The translations under genes and the position numbers were made by a program. Of a stretch of 64,000 bases of DNA, positions 1 through 64,000 are shown piece by piece. The notes beneath the pieces are model-generated. The model was not told where the DNA came from, did not search any database, and worked only from the letters and a program-made list of their open reading frames with translations. The stretch comes from Amorphochlora amoebiformis (Eukaryota; Cercozoa; Chlorarachniophyceae): positions 682,001 through 746,000 of the forward strand of contig BAAHQB010000033.1 of assembly GCA_054601695.1 (NCBI GenBank). The letters run 5' to 3'. Position 1 is the stretch's first letter. Each line of letters starts with the position of its first letter.

Positions 1-1
1 C

Positions 2-74
<73 letters not shown>

Positions 75-107
75 GCATATATATGTATATATACATCATA
101 TGGATAC

Positions 108-439
108 CCCACCAGGCGTTCGGAGTGGCGCATGACGATCATGAATCTTTGCTAGTATTTAAGGTTACCACTCTGTTAGGCTCCCTTTTGAGGGCAAGGG
201 TAAGGGTTAGATATGGAACCCTTTTTTGGTCGGATGGGGCTTTGGCGTCTTTGTTGGGGTTGGTGGAGATTAGAAGACTATTTTGAGCTAATTTCCCACA
301 GTTTTTTTCGGCCTTGAGACTTGTGTCTAAGGTTAGTGTTGTTGAACATTCTCATTTTTTTTCTCTTTCAGCCTCGTACCTAAAGGTTTGGAGGAAGCAA
401 GGGCTGTTGTTGTCTGAGAAATAATATAACATCAACATG

Positions 440-478
<39 letters not shown>

Positions 479-1052
479 CACCAACCAATGCTGATATAAT
501 AGAAGGAATATATCATAGGACACACATACGTCTCGACAGATGCACACACATTCCCCCCCAGTAAGACATGAATTTTCACAAGGCCGGAAGATATCACAAG
601 GCCGGAAGATATTACAGAGACTGGCCGTATAAATATTCGAGGATAGACACACATGCCGTGAATATCTGCAATGTTTTCGATCATTCCCCACCATCTCCCA
701 CCGTTCCAATTTATATGTATATATGTCCAACAGAATATTCCTTTCGTCCCCTTCTCTCCTCTTCACCCCTTCCCCCCCCCCCCCCCCCCCCACCCACTCG
801 TTGCTTTACTCGTTTGGTAGCCATCATCTGTCAGACCGCCTTCTGAATCCCAGACTCTTGACACGTGCCTCGGAACCCGGAACCCAAGCAAACGTGACCT
901 GTCGTAAGGTCACACCCATGCTATGGAGTCGATCGCTGGGGCCATTGTGTGTCGTCAGTCTAGGTCTAGGCGATACCTCGATCCTTGAAAGCTCCCCTAA
1001 AACTCACCATGGGTGTAAAAGAAGCTTTTGGGCTGCGTGTATCGGCCTCCAT
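108..1052 (-). CDS. Partial unknown gene, minus strand, running off the left edge (candidate exons only)
   Basis: Three exon-like segments are supported. The first is an initial exon at 1052-1008: ATG then MEADTRSPKASFTPM, ending exactly at a GTGAGT donor. The second is 413-380 (TTTALASSKPL plus a split Gly), between a TTCTCAG acceptor and a GTACGA donor. The third is 151-108 (AKIHDRHAPLRTPGG), between CTAG and a GTATCC donor. The last two join in phase. The link from the initial exon to 413 is unresolved: 923-850 holds candidates such as 920-899, but none gives a matching phase. The product has no recognisable domain. Reading 385-415 on the plus strand as a terminal exon is possible but isolated. 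The three segments may not all belong to one gene. Confidence 0.35.
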
Positions 1053-2253
1053 GGACCCCGGTTTGGAGCCATCGAGCTCAGAGTTGTGTACTTTACGAAA
1101 ATTGTGTTACGCGCCAAAAGCGTATAGTACGCTATTATATAAGTTAGCAAAGCAGCGCATTCTACGCAAATAGCGTAACGCTGCAAAGTAGCGCTGAGTA
1201 CGCTGTACTTAAACAGCATAGTAGAATATTCTATACTAATGGCGTTACGCTCGCATTGAATTTGAGTTAGTACTAGTAGCTAGCAAGTTCGATTGATAAG
1301 TGACAGTCCAGATAGTTGTAATATAATAATTATTGATACAAACTACTAACTTCTAGAACTTCTGAAAGTGTTGAACTAGTTAAATTCTACGTAATTCTTG
1401 TAGTACATAATAGCTTAAAAAGAAACTGAATAGATATCACACAGTATCTAGAGTATAACTAGTATTATAAATATACTAATTTATTTCGGAATATTGCTAC
1501 TCTTAGATGAGTACAGATTATAACTTAATCTAGTTAACGTACTAAAATATTAATGTCATATATATAAATTTTTCTATTTTCTAGTTTTTACACTCTGCAC
1601 TCGAAAACAGAAACTGTGGTATTCAATATAATTACTCAAAACTGTACTTAAGACTCAAGCGTGACGGAAAATTACTGTGCACGGCGAGTAGTGATAACAC
1701 GATCGCGAAGTCAGAACTGCAAACTTAAAAATGTCCACTATTAATCCTGTTATAATATTAATAATCCTGAGGTTCAATAATATGTGTTCGAGAAGTGCTG
1801 GTACCAGATAACCATGACAACCCAATAGTATTTTGCTAGCTATAGACACATAGCTTACATCGGGGTAGGTACAAGTTAGTAAAGTTTTCTGCATGTGTAC
1901 GTATATGTTGTGTTTTAACACGTCGTTCGATCCGCTTGAATGATCAACCTATTTCATGTTTTGTATTTCCTTTTCAAGTTTCGAGGCGATCGCCGTTTTT
2001 TTTTGCTTAAATGTTCTTTCTCCCTTTTCTCTCCTTTTTTATTTATTATCGTGAGTGTGTATACGAGTATACCATATTGGACACAAATATATATACATAT
2101 GGTATAAATGCGTAAATGTACATACAAAATCAAACCTAACATCAACCCATCACCTTCAAATTCTGCAACGAATCCCCACCTTTCTACTTCTAAAAAAGAA
2201 AAACAAATGTGTAAAACTGAACCCTGCAACCCCTCCCTTTCTATTCCTTCCCC
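1053..2253. other. Intergenic region without a supportable gene
   Basis: Holds AGCGTA/TACGCT-rich short palindromes at about 1100-1255, then AT-rich sequence dense in CTAG, TAGT and ACTAGT words to about 1900. Pyrimidine-rich sequence follows at 1995-2040. I see no exon with both splice sites and an open frame. It lies downstream of the minus-strand gene ending at 2254 and upstream of the candidate start at 1052, so it could hold a terminator and a promoter. Neither is recognisable. Confidence 0.5.
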
Positions 2254-6770
<4,517 letters not shown>

Positions 6771-7061
6771 CGGATATCGCTTTCGGAAGTTGCCTGTGAG
6801 TGGGTAAATTTACTGGTCCAAAAGATGCGAGAATATCCCCGGCGGGATTGGCTCTCGGCCCAAAGAAGGATTAAGGAGGGTAAACTCAGCGTCAAGTCAC
6901 ACCTACAATACCGTGAAAAAGTGTGATGTCACACCCTTCAGTGAGAGGTCTGGGACCTCTAATAACCGATGAATAATATTTCGCATGCTGATGGCCGGCG
7001 AAAGACTCGTATAAAGGAATAGCTGGTTTGCGGAAGTCGTACGCAGGATTTGGAGTATATC
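6771..7061. promoter_or_regulatory. Putative bidirectional promoter between two divergent genes
   Basis: The 291 bp between the start codons of the signal-peptide gene (6770, minus) and the MORN gene (7062, plus) is free of TA microsatellites and moderately G+C-rich. A TATAAAGG word at 7010-7017, about 45 bp before the plus-strand ATG, could be a TATA box. I see no clear counterpart for the minus strand. No start site is demonstrated. Confidence 0.4.
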
Positions 7062-30818
<23,757 letters not shown>

Positions 30819-30987
30819 CACTCGATCTATATGCAGAGGGCAAGGGTTAGAGATTTAGTCTTGGTTTGTACGTTATGGTTAGGATTGGGGTTAGAATTGG
30901 TGTGATAAGGACAGGGGGAGTGGTGTTTGGTATGAAGTTACAATACATGATACATCGTTGTGAATAAATGTATTAAGTATGTATATA

Positions 30988-31032
<45 letters not shown>

Positions 31033-31055
31033 ATATATAAATATATATATATATA

Positions 31056-31094
<39 letters not shown>

Positions 31095-31224
31095 TATATT
31101 ATATATACATATATATACATATACATATAAGTGTATATATTTATATGTATATATATATACATATATTAAGATATATATATATATACAATATATAATATAT
31201 ATATATATACATATATAATTTGTG

Positions 31225-31280
<56 letters not shown>

Positions 31281-31521
31281 AAATATACATATATATATAT
31301 ATATCACATATACACATGTATATATATATATATATATATTTAATATATAAATATATATACATATATTTTTATATATATAATGTATGCATGTGGTTACATA
31401 TATAAATATATCCACGTTGAAAAATAAATGTATGAATAGGGTATTTGATATCTGATTAATTGTATCTTAAATCTGGCCAAGAGGTACCCTTACCATAACA
31501 TTGACTTCGATTCTATTTCAG
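30819..31521. other. Gap between the MORN and AN1 genes
   Basis: A short TTAGGG-like stretch (about 30840-30900) is followed by TA microsatellite from 30980 to 31350. The first exon of the AN1 gene should lie here, but no ATG exon with the required phase (one base left over) could be fixed. Direct splicing from the last MORN exon into 31522 would make a stop codon, so a MORN-AN1 fusion is not supported. Confidence 0.5.
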
Positions 31522-33513
<1,992 letters not shown>

Positions 33514-33581
33514 GTGGTGTTAAGTATAGTTTGGCTTGTTTCTAGATGTGTGGTTTAAATGTACGTAGGCTATATATGTAC

Positions 33582-33629
<48 letters not shown>

Positions 33630-33645
33630 ACATATGTATGTATAC

Positions 33646-33690
<45 letters not shown>

Positions 33691-33995
33691 TATATATATA
33701 TGTAATATATATATATATATATCAGATATGCATATGTACCGAAGAGGTCTATCACTATACATGTCGTGTATTGCCTATATAAAACAAACGAGAAACCACA
33801 CTTCTACTAAAGAAGACGCTGCAACAACAGCACATACGTATATGTATGTATACATATTAATAAATATACATATATTAATGTGTATTTTTTCCAATATATA
33901 TAGTATTATTAATTTATATAAATATATATACATACACATATATACATATATATATATATATGTATATATTTGTATGTTTACATATATATAGATAC

Positions 33996-34035
<40 letters not shown>

Positions 34036-34215
34036 AAAATCCATATATTTATATGATATGCTAGATGTAAGTATGATATAATATATATATATATATGTGT
34101 GTGTATATGAGTATGTAATATGTATACATGGATATGTAGATAATGTGATATCAAATATGTATGTATATGTGCATATATATATATATATATGTGTATATGT
34201 GTATATGTGTGTGTG

Positions 34216-34270
<55 letters not shown>

Positions 34271-34359
34271 ATATGTGTATATTTTTTTTTATGTATGTAA
34301 GTATATGAAATGTAAATGTATATATATATATGCATATATTCATACATTCATGTACGTAT

Positions 34360-34393
<34 letters not shown>

Positions 34394-34910
34394 CAATATG
34401 TATATATATATTATAGTACAATACATAAAAATATATATGTGTGTGTGCATTGAGAGACTAAAAGCCTACTTTATACACTGCCAGTTGAGGAGTGACCAAG
34501 GATTACGAGATCGACTCGACATGTGATTTAAATTTCGCCGCTTACGTACGGCAGCGAACAGTTGCCCAGCGTAACAGCGATCGAGGAGCGCTAGGTAAAA
34601 CTAGATTTATACATCTGGTTTACAGCGCAAGGTAGGTTACTCCAATTACTGCTAGTACTAGGTGCACACACCGACATTAGTCCTAGCAGCTTGACAAGCT
34701 CATGATCATGAACCTGATCTTCTTCGTTAGTAGTGTAAGTCAAGACTGAGAATAACCAGTATCTAGAATATACACGAGGCTTTATCTAGTTTATATATAT
34801 CTACACACATTGAACATACATATATGCAATATCTAGAATATCACTATGTACGTACTGTATGTATTACTAGTACTAGTAGTTTATGAGTGAGGCGCTAGAC
34901 AGTGTGAATA

Positions 34911-34941
<31 letters not shown>

Positions 34942-34975
34942 CTAGATATATATATATATATATGATATATATATA

Positions 34976-35041
<66 letters not shown>

Positions 35042-35658
35042 CATATACATATCCACGGCATGAATATATGCTAGATATGTTTATAACCGTTAACTAGAAA
35101 ACATTTCGAAGAATATCTAGAATTTTACTGTTATGCATGAATCTTATGATCCATCGAGTCACGAGAGTCTGTTGTATAATCTAAATAATATCAGGATCTA
35201 TTAAATGGCCTTGTGGAGATATATCTCTCAACTTTAAGTAGGATCTAGAGATATCCTAGATACTAGAGATAGTTGATCAACTTGATCCCAGTGATCTGGG
35301 CTAGACATGATTCAGGATGTGCTAGATCTAGTAGATGTGTACAGATGTAGTAGATCGGCTATTCCGAGGCAATGCTAGAATGATATACTCAGTTATATCT
35401 GACTCAGATTTAAATTTCTACATCTAGGATATTTCGTTTATTCGAACATCACCTTGAATGTTAACGTTTACATATTATTGCATGCGCATATGTACGATTG
35501 AGATTGACTATGCGAACAACCCACATTACTTGCATATGGCCTTATCATCCGGCTTCGCGTTGCGATACGTACTTACCCTTCGAGCTTAAACCTTTTCTTG
35601 CCTGAAAATCGATTTAGTCATGCAGTCACACATCAAGGTTAACACTTATATAAACAGT

Positions 35659-35689
<31 letters not shown>

Positions 35690-35900
35690 GTATAATATTT
35701 TTATAATATTATATGCGTATGGGTATATGCAATGTTTTTTACGGTATATTATGTATCTAAGTACATTCATGAGTGAATATAATATACACATACACTAGTA
35801 CAACTAAATATAAATAAACGGTATGCTTCTTGGAGGAGTACATAGCTATATATTATGGGATAATTAATATGTGTATATACATATACATATTGAATAATAT
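33514..35900. other. Intergenic/intronic region between the convergent AN1 and receptor genes
   Basis: TA tracts fill 33590-34440 and 34915-35045. A short dispersed repeat lies at 33781-33830. From about 34530 to 35640 is AT-rich, CTAG/GATC/GTAC-rich sequence with no supportable exon. A frame at 34448-34525 ends in TGA but lacks firm support. A missing last exon of the AN1 gene could be here. Confidence 0.5.
33781..33830 (+). repeat. Short dispersed repeat, direct copy
   Basis: Carries GAAACCACACTTCTACTAAA then GAAGACGCTGCAACAACA. Same family as 13391-13447. The copies sit near different genes, so this is a mobile or amplified short element rather than a local duplication. Confidence 0.8.
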
Positions 35901-36900
35901 TTACCTATTGTTGGGGGTCTTCCCATCCAGCTCCACACTGACGAGCCCGTCATCCTAAAAATATTTAGGGGTAAACTCTGCCGTGGAAATAAGGGTAAGA
36001 CCATGATGTAGAACTCACCCCACGATTGACGTCTTCAACAGATGGAGCTTCAAGAACTTTGCGTCCGTCATTACATAACACTTTCTGAGAAAAAAGATAC
36101 AAAAGGAGGTTAAAAAAACTCTTAAGGTTGGTTCCTCACGTCTCTACCTTTACAGCTGGAGTCAAGCCGTATACTAGTGCGTTGAGGGTTCCCTGACTAC
36201 TCATCCCGATGGTATGTAAGACAACAAGCATGAAAACCGGCGGACCTGTCCAAAATTCGCAGGGAAACAATCATTTTATAATAATGGTGAGAACATAATT
36301 TGCACCGAAGATTTGCTGGATTCGACTGATGGTCCCAAAGATGTAGCACACGACAAGGACGAGCGGATAATAGACCATCCTCTGGAGATGCTGGATGCTG
36401 CCAACATTCTCCGTTCCTAAAAAAAGTACTTGCCTTAGTTCACATGAAGGAGTTTTACGTTGGGATATGTTAACCTTGGGCAATGGCCTTATCGAGTGCG
36501 GACCTCACCCGCGCGTAGACCGTCAGGTTATACCTGGGTATTTTGTTGCTTATTACGTGCTTTACGATTGCTTTTACATTCTTACGTTGCGACGCCCCAC
36601 AGAGGAACATAGAACGTTAGAAACCTCCAAGCCGTACCCTAACACAGGGAAATATTTGCTGAGGTTGAAGTGACGGAAATGAATTGGTCATTATCTACCG
36701 CGGAAGCGTTTTGGTTTACGTCAATCCAGCACCACCCAGTGGCCGCTCCGTAGTTGCCTGGAATTATTACATTCTTACATACATATAATATTGCATATAC
36801 ATATATGTATATATATATATATATATATATAACACATACATATACATAAATCGATAGATATACATATACATAAACATATATATATATATATATATATATG

Positions 36901-36931
<31 letters not shown>

Positions 36932-37982
36932 GTTTAAAAATAAAATATATGCACATCAATATATATTTTTTATAAGTTTTAACATAAATATGTACCTATA
37001 TATGTAAAACATAAGCGGTATATGTGCTCAATAAACTCTGCTGCGGCATTGCATACAAGTATCCTTTGAATATTAGGTGTTGTCTTACCAGTGGTTGCAG
37101 GGAGGACAGTCAACAGGGAGGATATACCCCAGATCGATAGGTGAAAGTTCCTCTTGAGCTGCAACGAATATGATTCTTCAAAGGTTGCATTTACAATTCG
37201 CAGGGTATTATGATTACTTCCGTGACGTTCTCCAATGATTTGTTTTTGAGATAAACGCGGTCCACGGTGTAAGCAATCGCCGCCTTATTGTAACGGGGGG
37301 TTTGTTCTGGAACGGAGGTAAAAGATTAGGTCGTACCGTCCATAGCATAGAAGATAGCCCAAAGAACTGAATCAGAATGGCCTGAGATAGGACATATTAA
37401 ATAGTGGAAACGACGGATTTAAAACTGAGGTTGGGGCACCTGAGCGTAACACTGCGAGGTTCCATCTCGTGGGTTGCCTGGTTTTTTTGGCGTTAGTTCA
37501 CAAATGTTTACGAAAAGAGGCGGTTTACCAATGGCATTCCCGATCGAGAATACGATATCCGACGCAGATATCCATACTACAAGTTGGAAAACAAAGCTTC
37601 GGAGCTGGAGGAGGGCAGAAAATGCATGTTAGAAGGCGGATTCACACCGATACCAATACAACCTGTGGATGACGAAGATACATGAAGACTATGAAGGATG
37701 ATCTGGAATATACTTAGGGCATCAAAATTTCAATTTATCGTAGCGAAGGGCAAGAGATTTACCCGCAGATCGAAATACTTGAGAAGAATATACTGACTAT
37801 CTCGATTTGTGTCTCTTGCTGCATATTAAAGGAAGAAAATCAGCCTACCCGCTGACTTTTTGCGAACAATTCAAAATTAGAAGGAACAAGAACACCTCCT
37901 CGGTAAAGGTATCGCCCCTGTCGGCCATAGCCCCCCATACGGCCAGGAGGATAAGGAGTTTCCAAGGAGTTCGTTGAGCCAT
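35901..37982 (-). CDS. Cyclic-AMP-receptor-like seven-transmembrane G-protein-coupled receptor (Dicty_CAR type), complete
   Basis: Fifteen minus-strand exons: 37982-37896, 37818-37763, 37712-37682, 37604-37529, 37477-37440, 37381-37337, 37283-37218, 37158-37089, 36757-36720, 36638-36586, 36533-36475, 36416-36306, 36245-36154, 36084-36019, 35954-35901 (stop TAA). They total 942 nt, 313 aa, with all phases joining. A signal peptide (MAQRTPWKLLILLAVWGAMA) precedes seven helices. Family hallmarks: LVVWISASDIVFSIGN (TM2), CYAQAILIQFFGLSSMLWT (TM3), HLSIWGISSLLTVLPATTG (TM4), GWCWID (second outer loop), WRFLTFYVPLWGVA (TM5), YYPLVLVVCYIFGTISRI (TM6) and QGTLNALVYGLTP (TM7). C93 and C166 are the expected disulfide pair. 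The tail is short (39 aa). In Dictyostelium such receptors sense extracellular cAMP through heterotrimeric G proteins; the ligand here is unknown. Introns are mostly short and not TA-rich, unlike neighbouring genes. Confidence 0.93.
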
Positions 37983-38609
37983 TAACAGGGTTTGGCGCCG
38001 ACAAAATATGGTGGAAATTTGGCTGCCGACACGGCGGTGATCGTGACAGTGCCAGTTGTCACCCCTTTTTCGTTTCCCGAGGTTTTACCATCCAAAATAA
38101 ATATCGGCATACAGAAAGTCTTGGCTTCCGGCCGGACATGGGGTCCACGGGGAGATGGTCGCGTAGACTTCGCGGGCTGTCGAGCGCTATATCCCAGAAA
38201 GATGATCGCGTCTCTACGGAATACACTCGTCGACTTATGGGCGGAGGCCTTAGCTGGGACGGACCGAAGGTTTCTAGGCGTCAATTGAGGTCTGGATGGG
38301 CTGCACATCTGAGTCTTTTAAGCATGTTTCCACTTTCATAACATTGAATTGAGCTTTTTTTCCAGAGCAACTTCGAATTTCCAATCTATACTAATATTGT
38401 ATAAGAAGTGCACAGCCTTTTGGTTGTGATCTTTTGATTTACGGTCTTGTCTGACAACGACAATGTCTTTGACATACTCTTGGTAGGAAATCACTGGTTG
38501 AAAGCCCTGACCGCAGTCCTCCAGTCTTGAACCCAAAGGAACACCTGCAGCTTCTTGATGAAATTAGAGGTATAAAAAAGGTTTTATACTTTTTCTTTTA
38601 AAACTGTAA
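37983..38609. promoter_or_regulatory. Divergent intergenic region between the receptor and the QueG-QueA gene
   Basis: 627 bp between the two start codons, with no TA microsatellite and a balanced base composition. Both strands contain open frames of 66-108 codons, none with a recognisable domain. An unrecognised upstream exon of either gene cannot be excluded. A pyrimidine-rich stretch (38587-38600) lies just before the ATG at 38610. No TATA box or other core element stands out. Confidence 0.45.
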
Positions 38610-61984
<23,375 letters not shown>

Positions 61985-62019
61985 CTTATGTACCCGTCTC
62001 GTATTACATTATATGTATA

Positions 62020-62118
<99 letters not shown>

Positions 62119-62595
62119 GTATATATATATATATATATATTGCGTATACGAATCTCATATAATATGCATACATATATTATATATATAGCATGTGATTACA
62201 CATACATATATAAATATATATACACATATATACATATATATATATATATGTATATATATATAAATTTATATACGGAAAAGGGGGTCTTGATATTATTCTT
62301 GCTATTACTTTCCTTACTATTATTTTATTATTATGTTCTCATATTCTCTGTATGTAGCAAATATATATATATATATATTATATACATATATATATATATA
62401 TGTATATATTTAGGTATATATTATAATATATATGTATATATAGATGTACATACACACTATTATTATTGCTTTTGTTGTTAATATATTCTTTGCTATTAAT
62501 ATATTGTTATGTACATTCTTATATTCTGTGTATATACATATTTATATATCTATTATATATATATATATATATATTTGTCATTATATGTATGTATG

Positions 62596-62642
<47 letters not shown>

Positions 62643-64000
62643 GTATATATATACATGTACATATCTAATTTAACACACGCTGCTGTATATCAGGTTAACA
62701 ATTCGCGAGCCTGCTCTGGCATAGCTGACTGCTCGCAATGCAGTGTGCCGTGCCTGAGTTGGAAATTGAATATTGACTGCATACAGCTTCTACAATGGAT
62801 TGTGTTTAGTCAAATTAACAGGCCGCATCATAAGCGTAGTATACTGCATTCCCAGCATGGTAGCATGCGTCACAACAGTATAACGTATCCAATTATATAC
62901 TAGTACACAATAAATCACAAACAACACTCCCAGTCATTATTAACAAAAACTTAACCATATCCCAGTTTTATAATTGAAGTTGAACAAATCAACTCTAACT
63001 AGTCTAAGCTGGTGTACGAATACAGAAGTTATCATGGTTGCAACTATTCTAGCTATTGCCGAGTCGGATAAGTACTAGAAGTACGTGAACGAATGTTTAT
63101 GTATGATACGTATACGTCGACTAATATTACTATGCTATCTAGAGTACAGCTGATCCAGACTACGCATGTTTTCATGTGGAGCGTACTAACGCTGGCTGAC
63201 TGGTGCATGCATGCGCACTGTCAAACGTATCAACAACGATTACATTCTACGTAGTCAGATGCGTACGTACTTCTAGTACTTGTACGTGTACGTGCTTATA
63301 CTAAATTATAAAATTGTAAATTGCAATTGTACGTACGTACGTACGTACATGCACGTATACTCTAGATACACTACATGCCTGCTCAGCACCGACCAGCACC
63401 ACTACGTATGACACCATACATAGTGTAGATAGTCTAGATAGTATATCAATACTATACATATGTGTATATTGATATCTAGATATATCAATACTATACATAT
63501 GTGTATATTGATATATATCAACATGGTATATCTAGTATATAGATATATTATGATTTTTGTAAATCAAAAACATAGCCTAGGTAGCTAGACCTAGATAGCT
63601 AGATAAGTCTCGCCTTCATATGCATGGGTCTGGCCTCATGAAGTGAATCCAGTATTTAGGCGTGACGGTACGTGTACGAATTGGTATCATAGTCAGTTAT
63701 TGTAGGTATCCATCTACTAGATCTAGTAGATCCAGACCAAACTCCTAGAACTCAAGATACTGACCTAATTAATTTAAATTTACGCTTTTGCCAGTCAGGG
63801 TACATGTGCCCCAATCCAATAATCTAGATAAATCACGATCACAACTTGGCGTTGCAATTGCAATGGTGTCGTGGGTGGAACGACCCTTCCAAAGCACAAA
63901 ATTGAAAATCAGAACGCGAGTATGCTATTTTCCTAGTCCGAATCAAGCCGGAGGCGATCATCTAGATCATGGCCGCTTAAGTCAGTCTCCCACAACAGGA
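61985..64000. other. Gene-free region downstream of the fusion gene
   Basis: TA tracts at 62020-62130 and 62360-62660, with TTA-rich bits at 62320 and 62457-62470. From about 62690 to 64000 the sequence is free of TA microsatellite and dense in CTAG, GTAC and TACGT words, including a (TACG)n run at 63329-63350 and a palindromic tandem repeat at 63442-63514. A Cys-rich frame at 62693-62902 follows a CAG but shows no family similarity. The texture resembles 34.5-35.6 kb, so it may be decayed mobile DNA. Confidence 0.45.
63442..63514. repeat. Tandem pair of ~38-bp palindromic units
   Basis: TATATCAATACTATACATAT then GTGTATATTGATAT occurs twice in tandem, joined by CTAGA. Each unit is itself an inverted repeat (ATATCAATA...TATTGATAT). 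In the gene-free right end. Confidence 0.85.

Noticed and set aside
781-792. C-homopolymer run as a possible assembly boundary
   Set aside because: The sequence continues normally on both sides, and short C runs occur elsewhere without a break.
34448-34525. Possible last exon reading RLKAYFIHCQLRSDQGLRDRLDM
   Set aside because: It has an AG before it and a stop after it but no similarity to AN1 tails, and it is embedded in non-coding texture.
37992-38308. Overlapping open frames of about 100 codons on both strands between the receptor and fusion genes
   Set aside because: No domain, no clear splice link to either gene, and both strands are open, as expected by chance in balanced sequence. 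An unrecognised exon remains possible.
62693-62902. Cys-rich frame (VNNSRACSGIADCSQCSVPC..) after a CAG acceptor-like site
   Set aside because: No start, no partner exon and no recognisable family. It lies at the edge of CTAG-rich, probably mobile, DNA.

Overview
This is nuclear DNA of a eukaryote, most likely a protist or alga; I cannot name the species. Exons are tiny (18-263 bp), close to half G+C, and bounded by GT..AG introns. Most introns are filled with (TA)n and related microsatellites, which make up the bulk of the 64 kb. Long Tyr/Ile reading frames are (TA)n read in frame, not genes. I rebuilt the genes by hand, chaining exons only where splice sites, reading phase and protein-family similarity agreed. 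For four genes the chained coding length is an exact multiple of three, with start and stop codons.

Layout. (1) 108-1052, minus: exons of a partial unknown gene leaving the left edge. (2) 2254-6770, minus: a 7-exon gene for a 193-aa protein with a signal peptide and no recognised family. (3) 7062-30818, plus, divergent from (2): a 30-exon gene for a ~597-aa protein with a small helical motif, a G-L..NG..G fold, a PUB-like helical segment, about seven MORN repeats and a charged C-terminal helix. (4) 31522-33513, plus: exons encoding an AN1 zinc finger; the 5' end was not found. (5) 35901-37982, minus: a complete 15-exon, 313-aa seven-helix receptor of the cyclic-AMP-receptor-like (Dicty_CAR) class, with mostly short introns. 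(6) 38610-61984, plus, divergent from (5): a 34-exon, 834-aa gene that is the highlight of the window.

Gene (6) fuses two enzymes of queuosine synthesis known from bacteria. The N-terminal ~320 residues are epoxyqueuosine reductase QueG, with all eight Fe-S cysteines and the catalytic Asp. A Gly-rich linker sits in one exon. The C-terminal ~468 residues are QueA, the S-adenosylmethionine:tRNA ribosyltransferase-isomerase. QueA makes epoxyqueuosine on tRNA and QueG reduces it to queuosine, so one polypeptide would perform the last two steps. Eukaryotes are generally held to salvage queuine rather than build it. A spliceosomal-intron-rich gene for these two steps therefore suggests an undescribed eukaryotic queuosine route.

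Around the genes: a family of G+C-richer solo-LTR-like elements (TGTT..TAACA ends) embedded in TA tracts inside introns; a 1.4 kb CTCTCCT tract before the last exon of gene (3); several recent intronic duplications, one copying a splice donor; a three-copy palindromic block; and CTAG/GTAC-rich gene-free stretches at 1.1-1.9, 34.5-35.6 and 62.7-64 kb. I found no tRNA, rRNA or CRISPR array.
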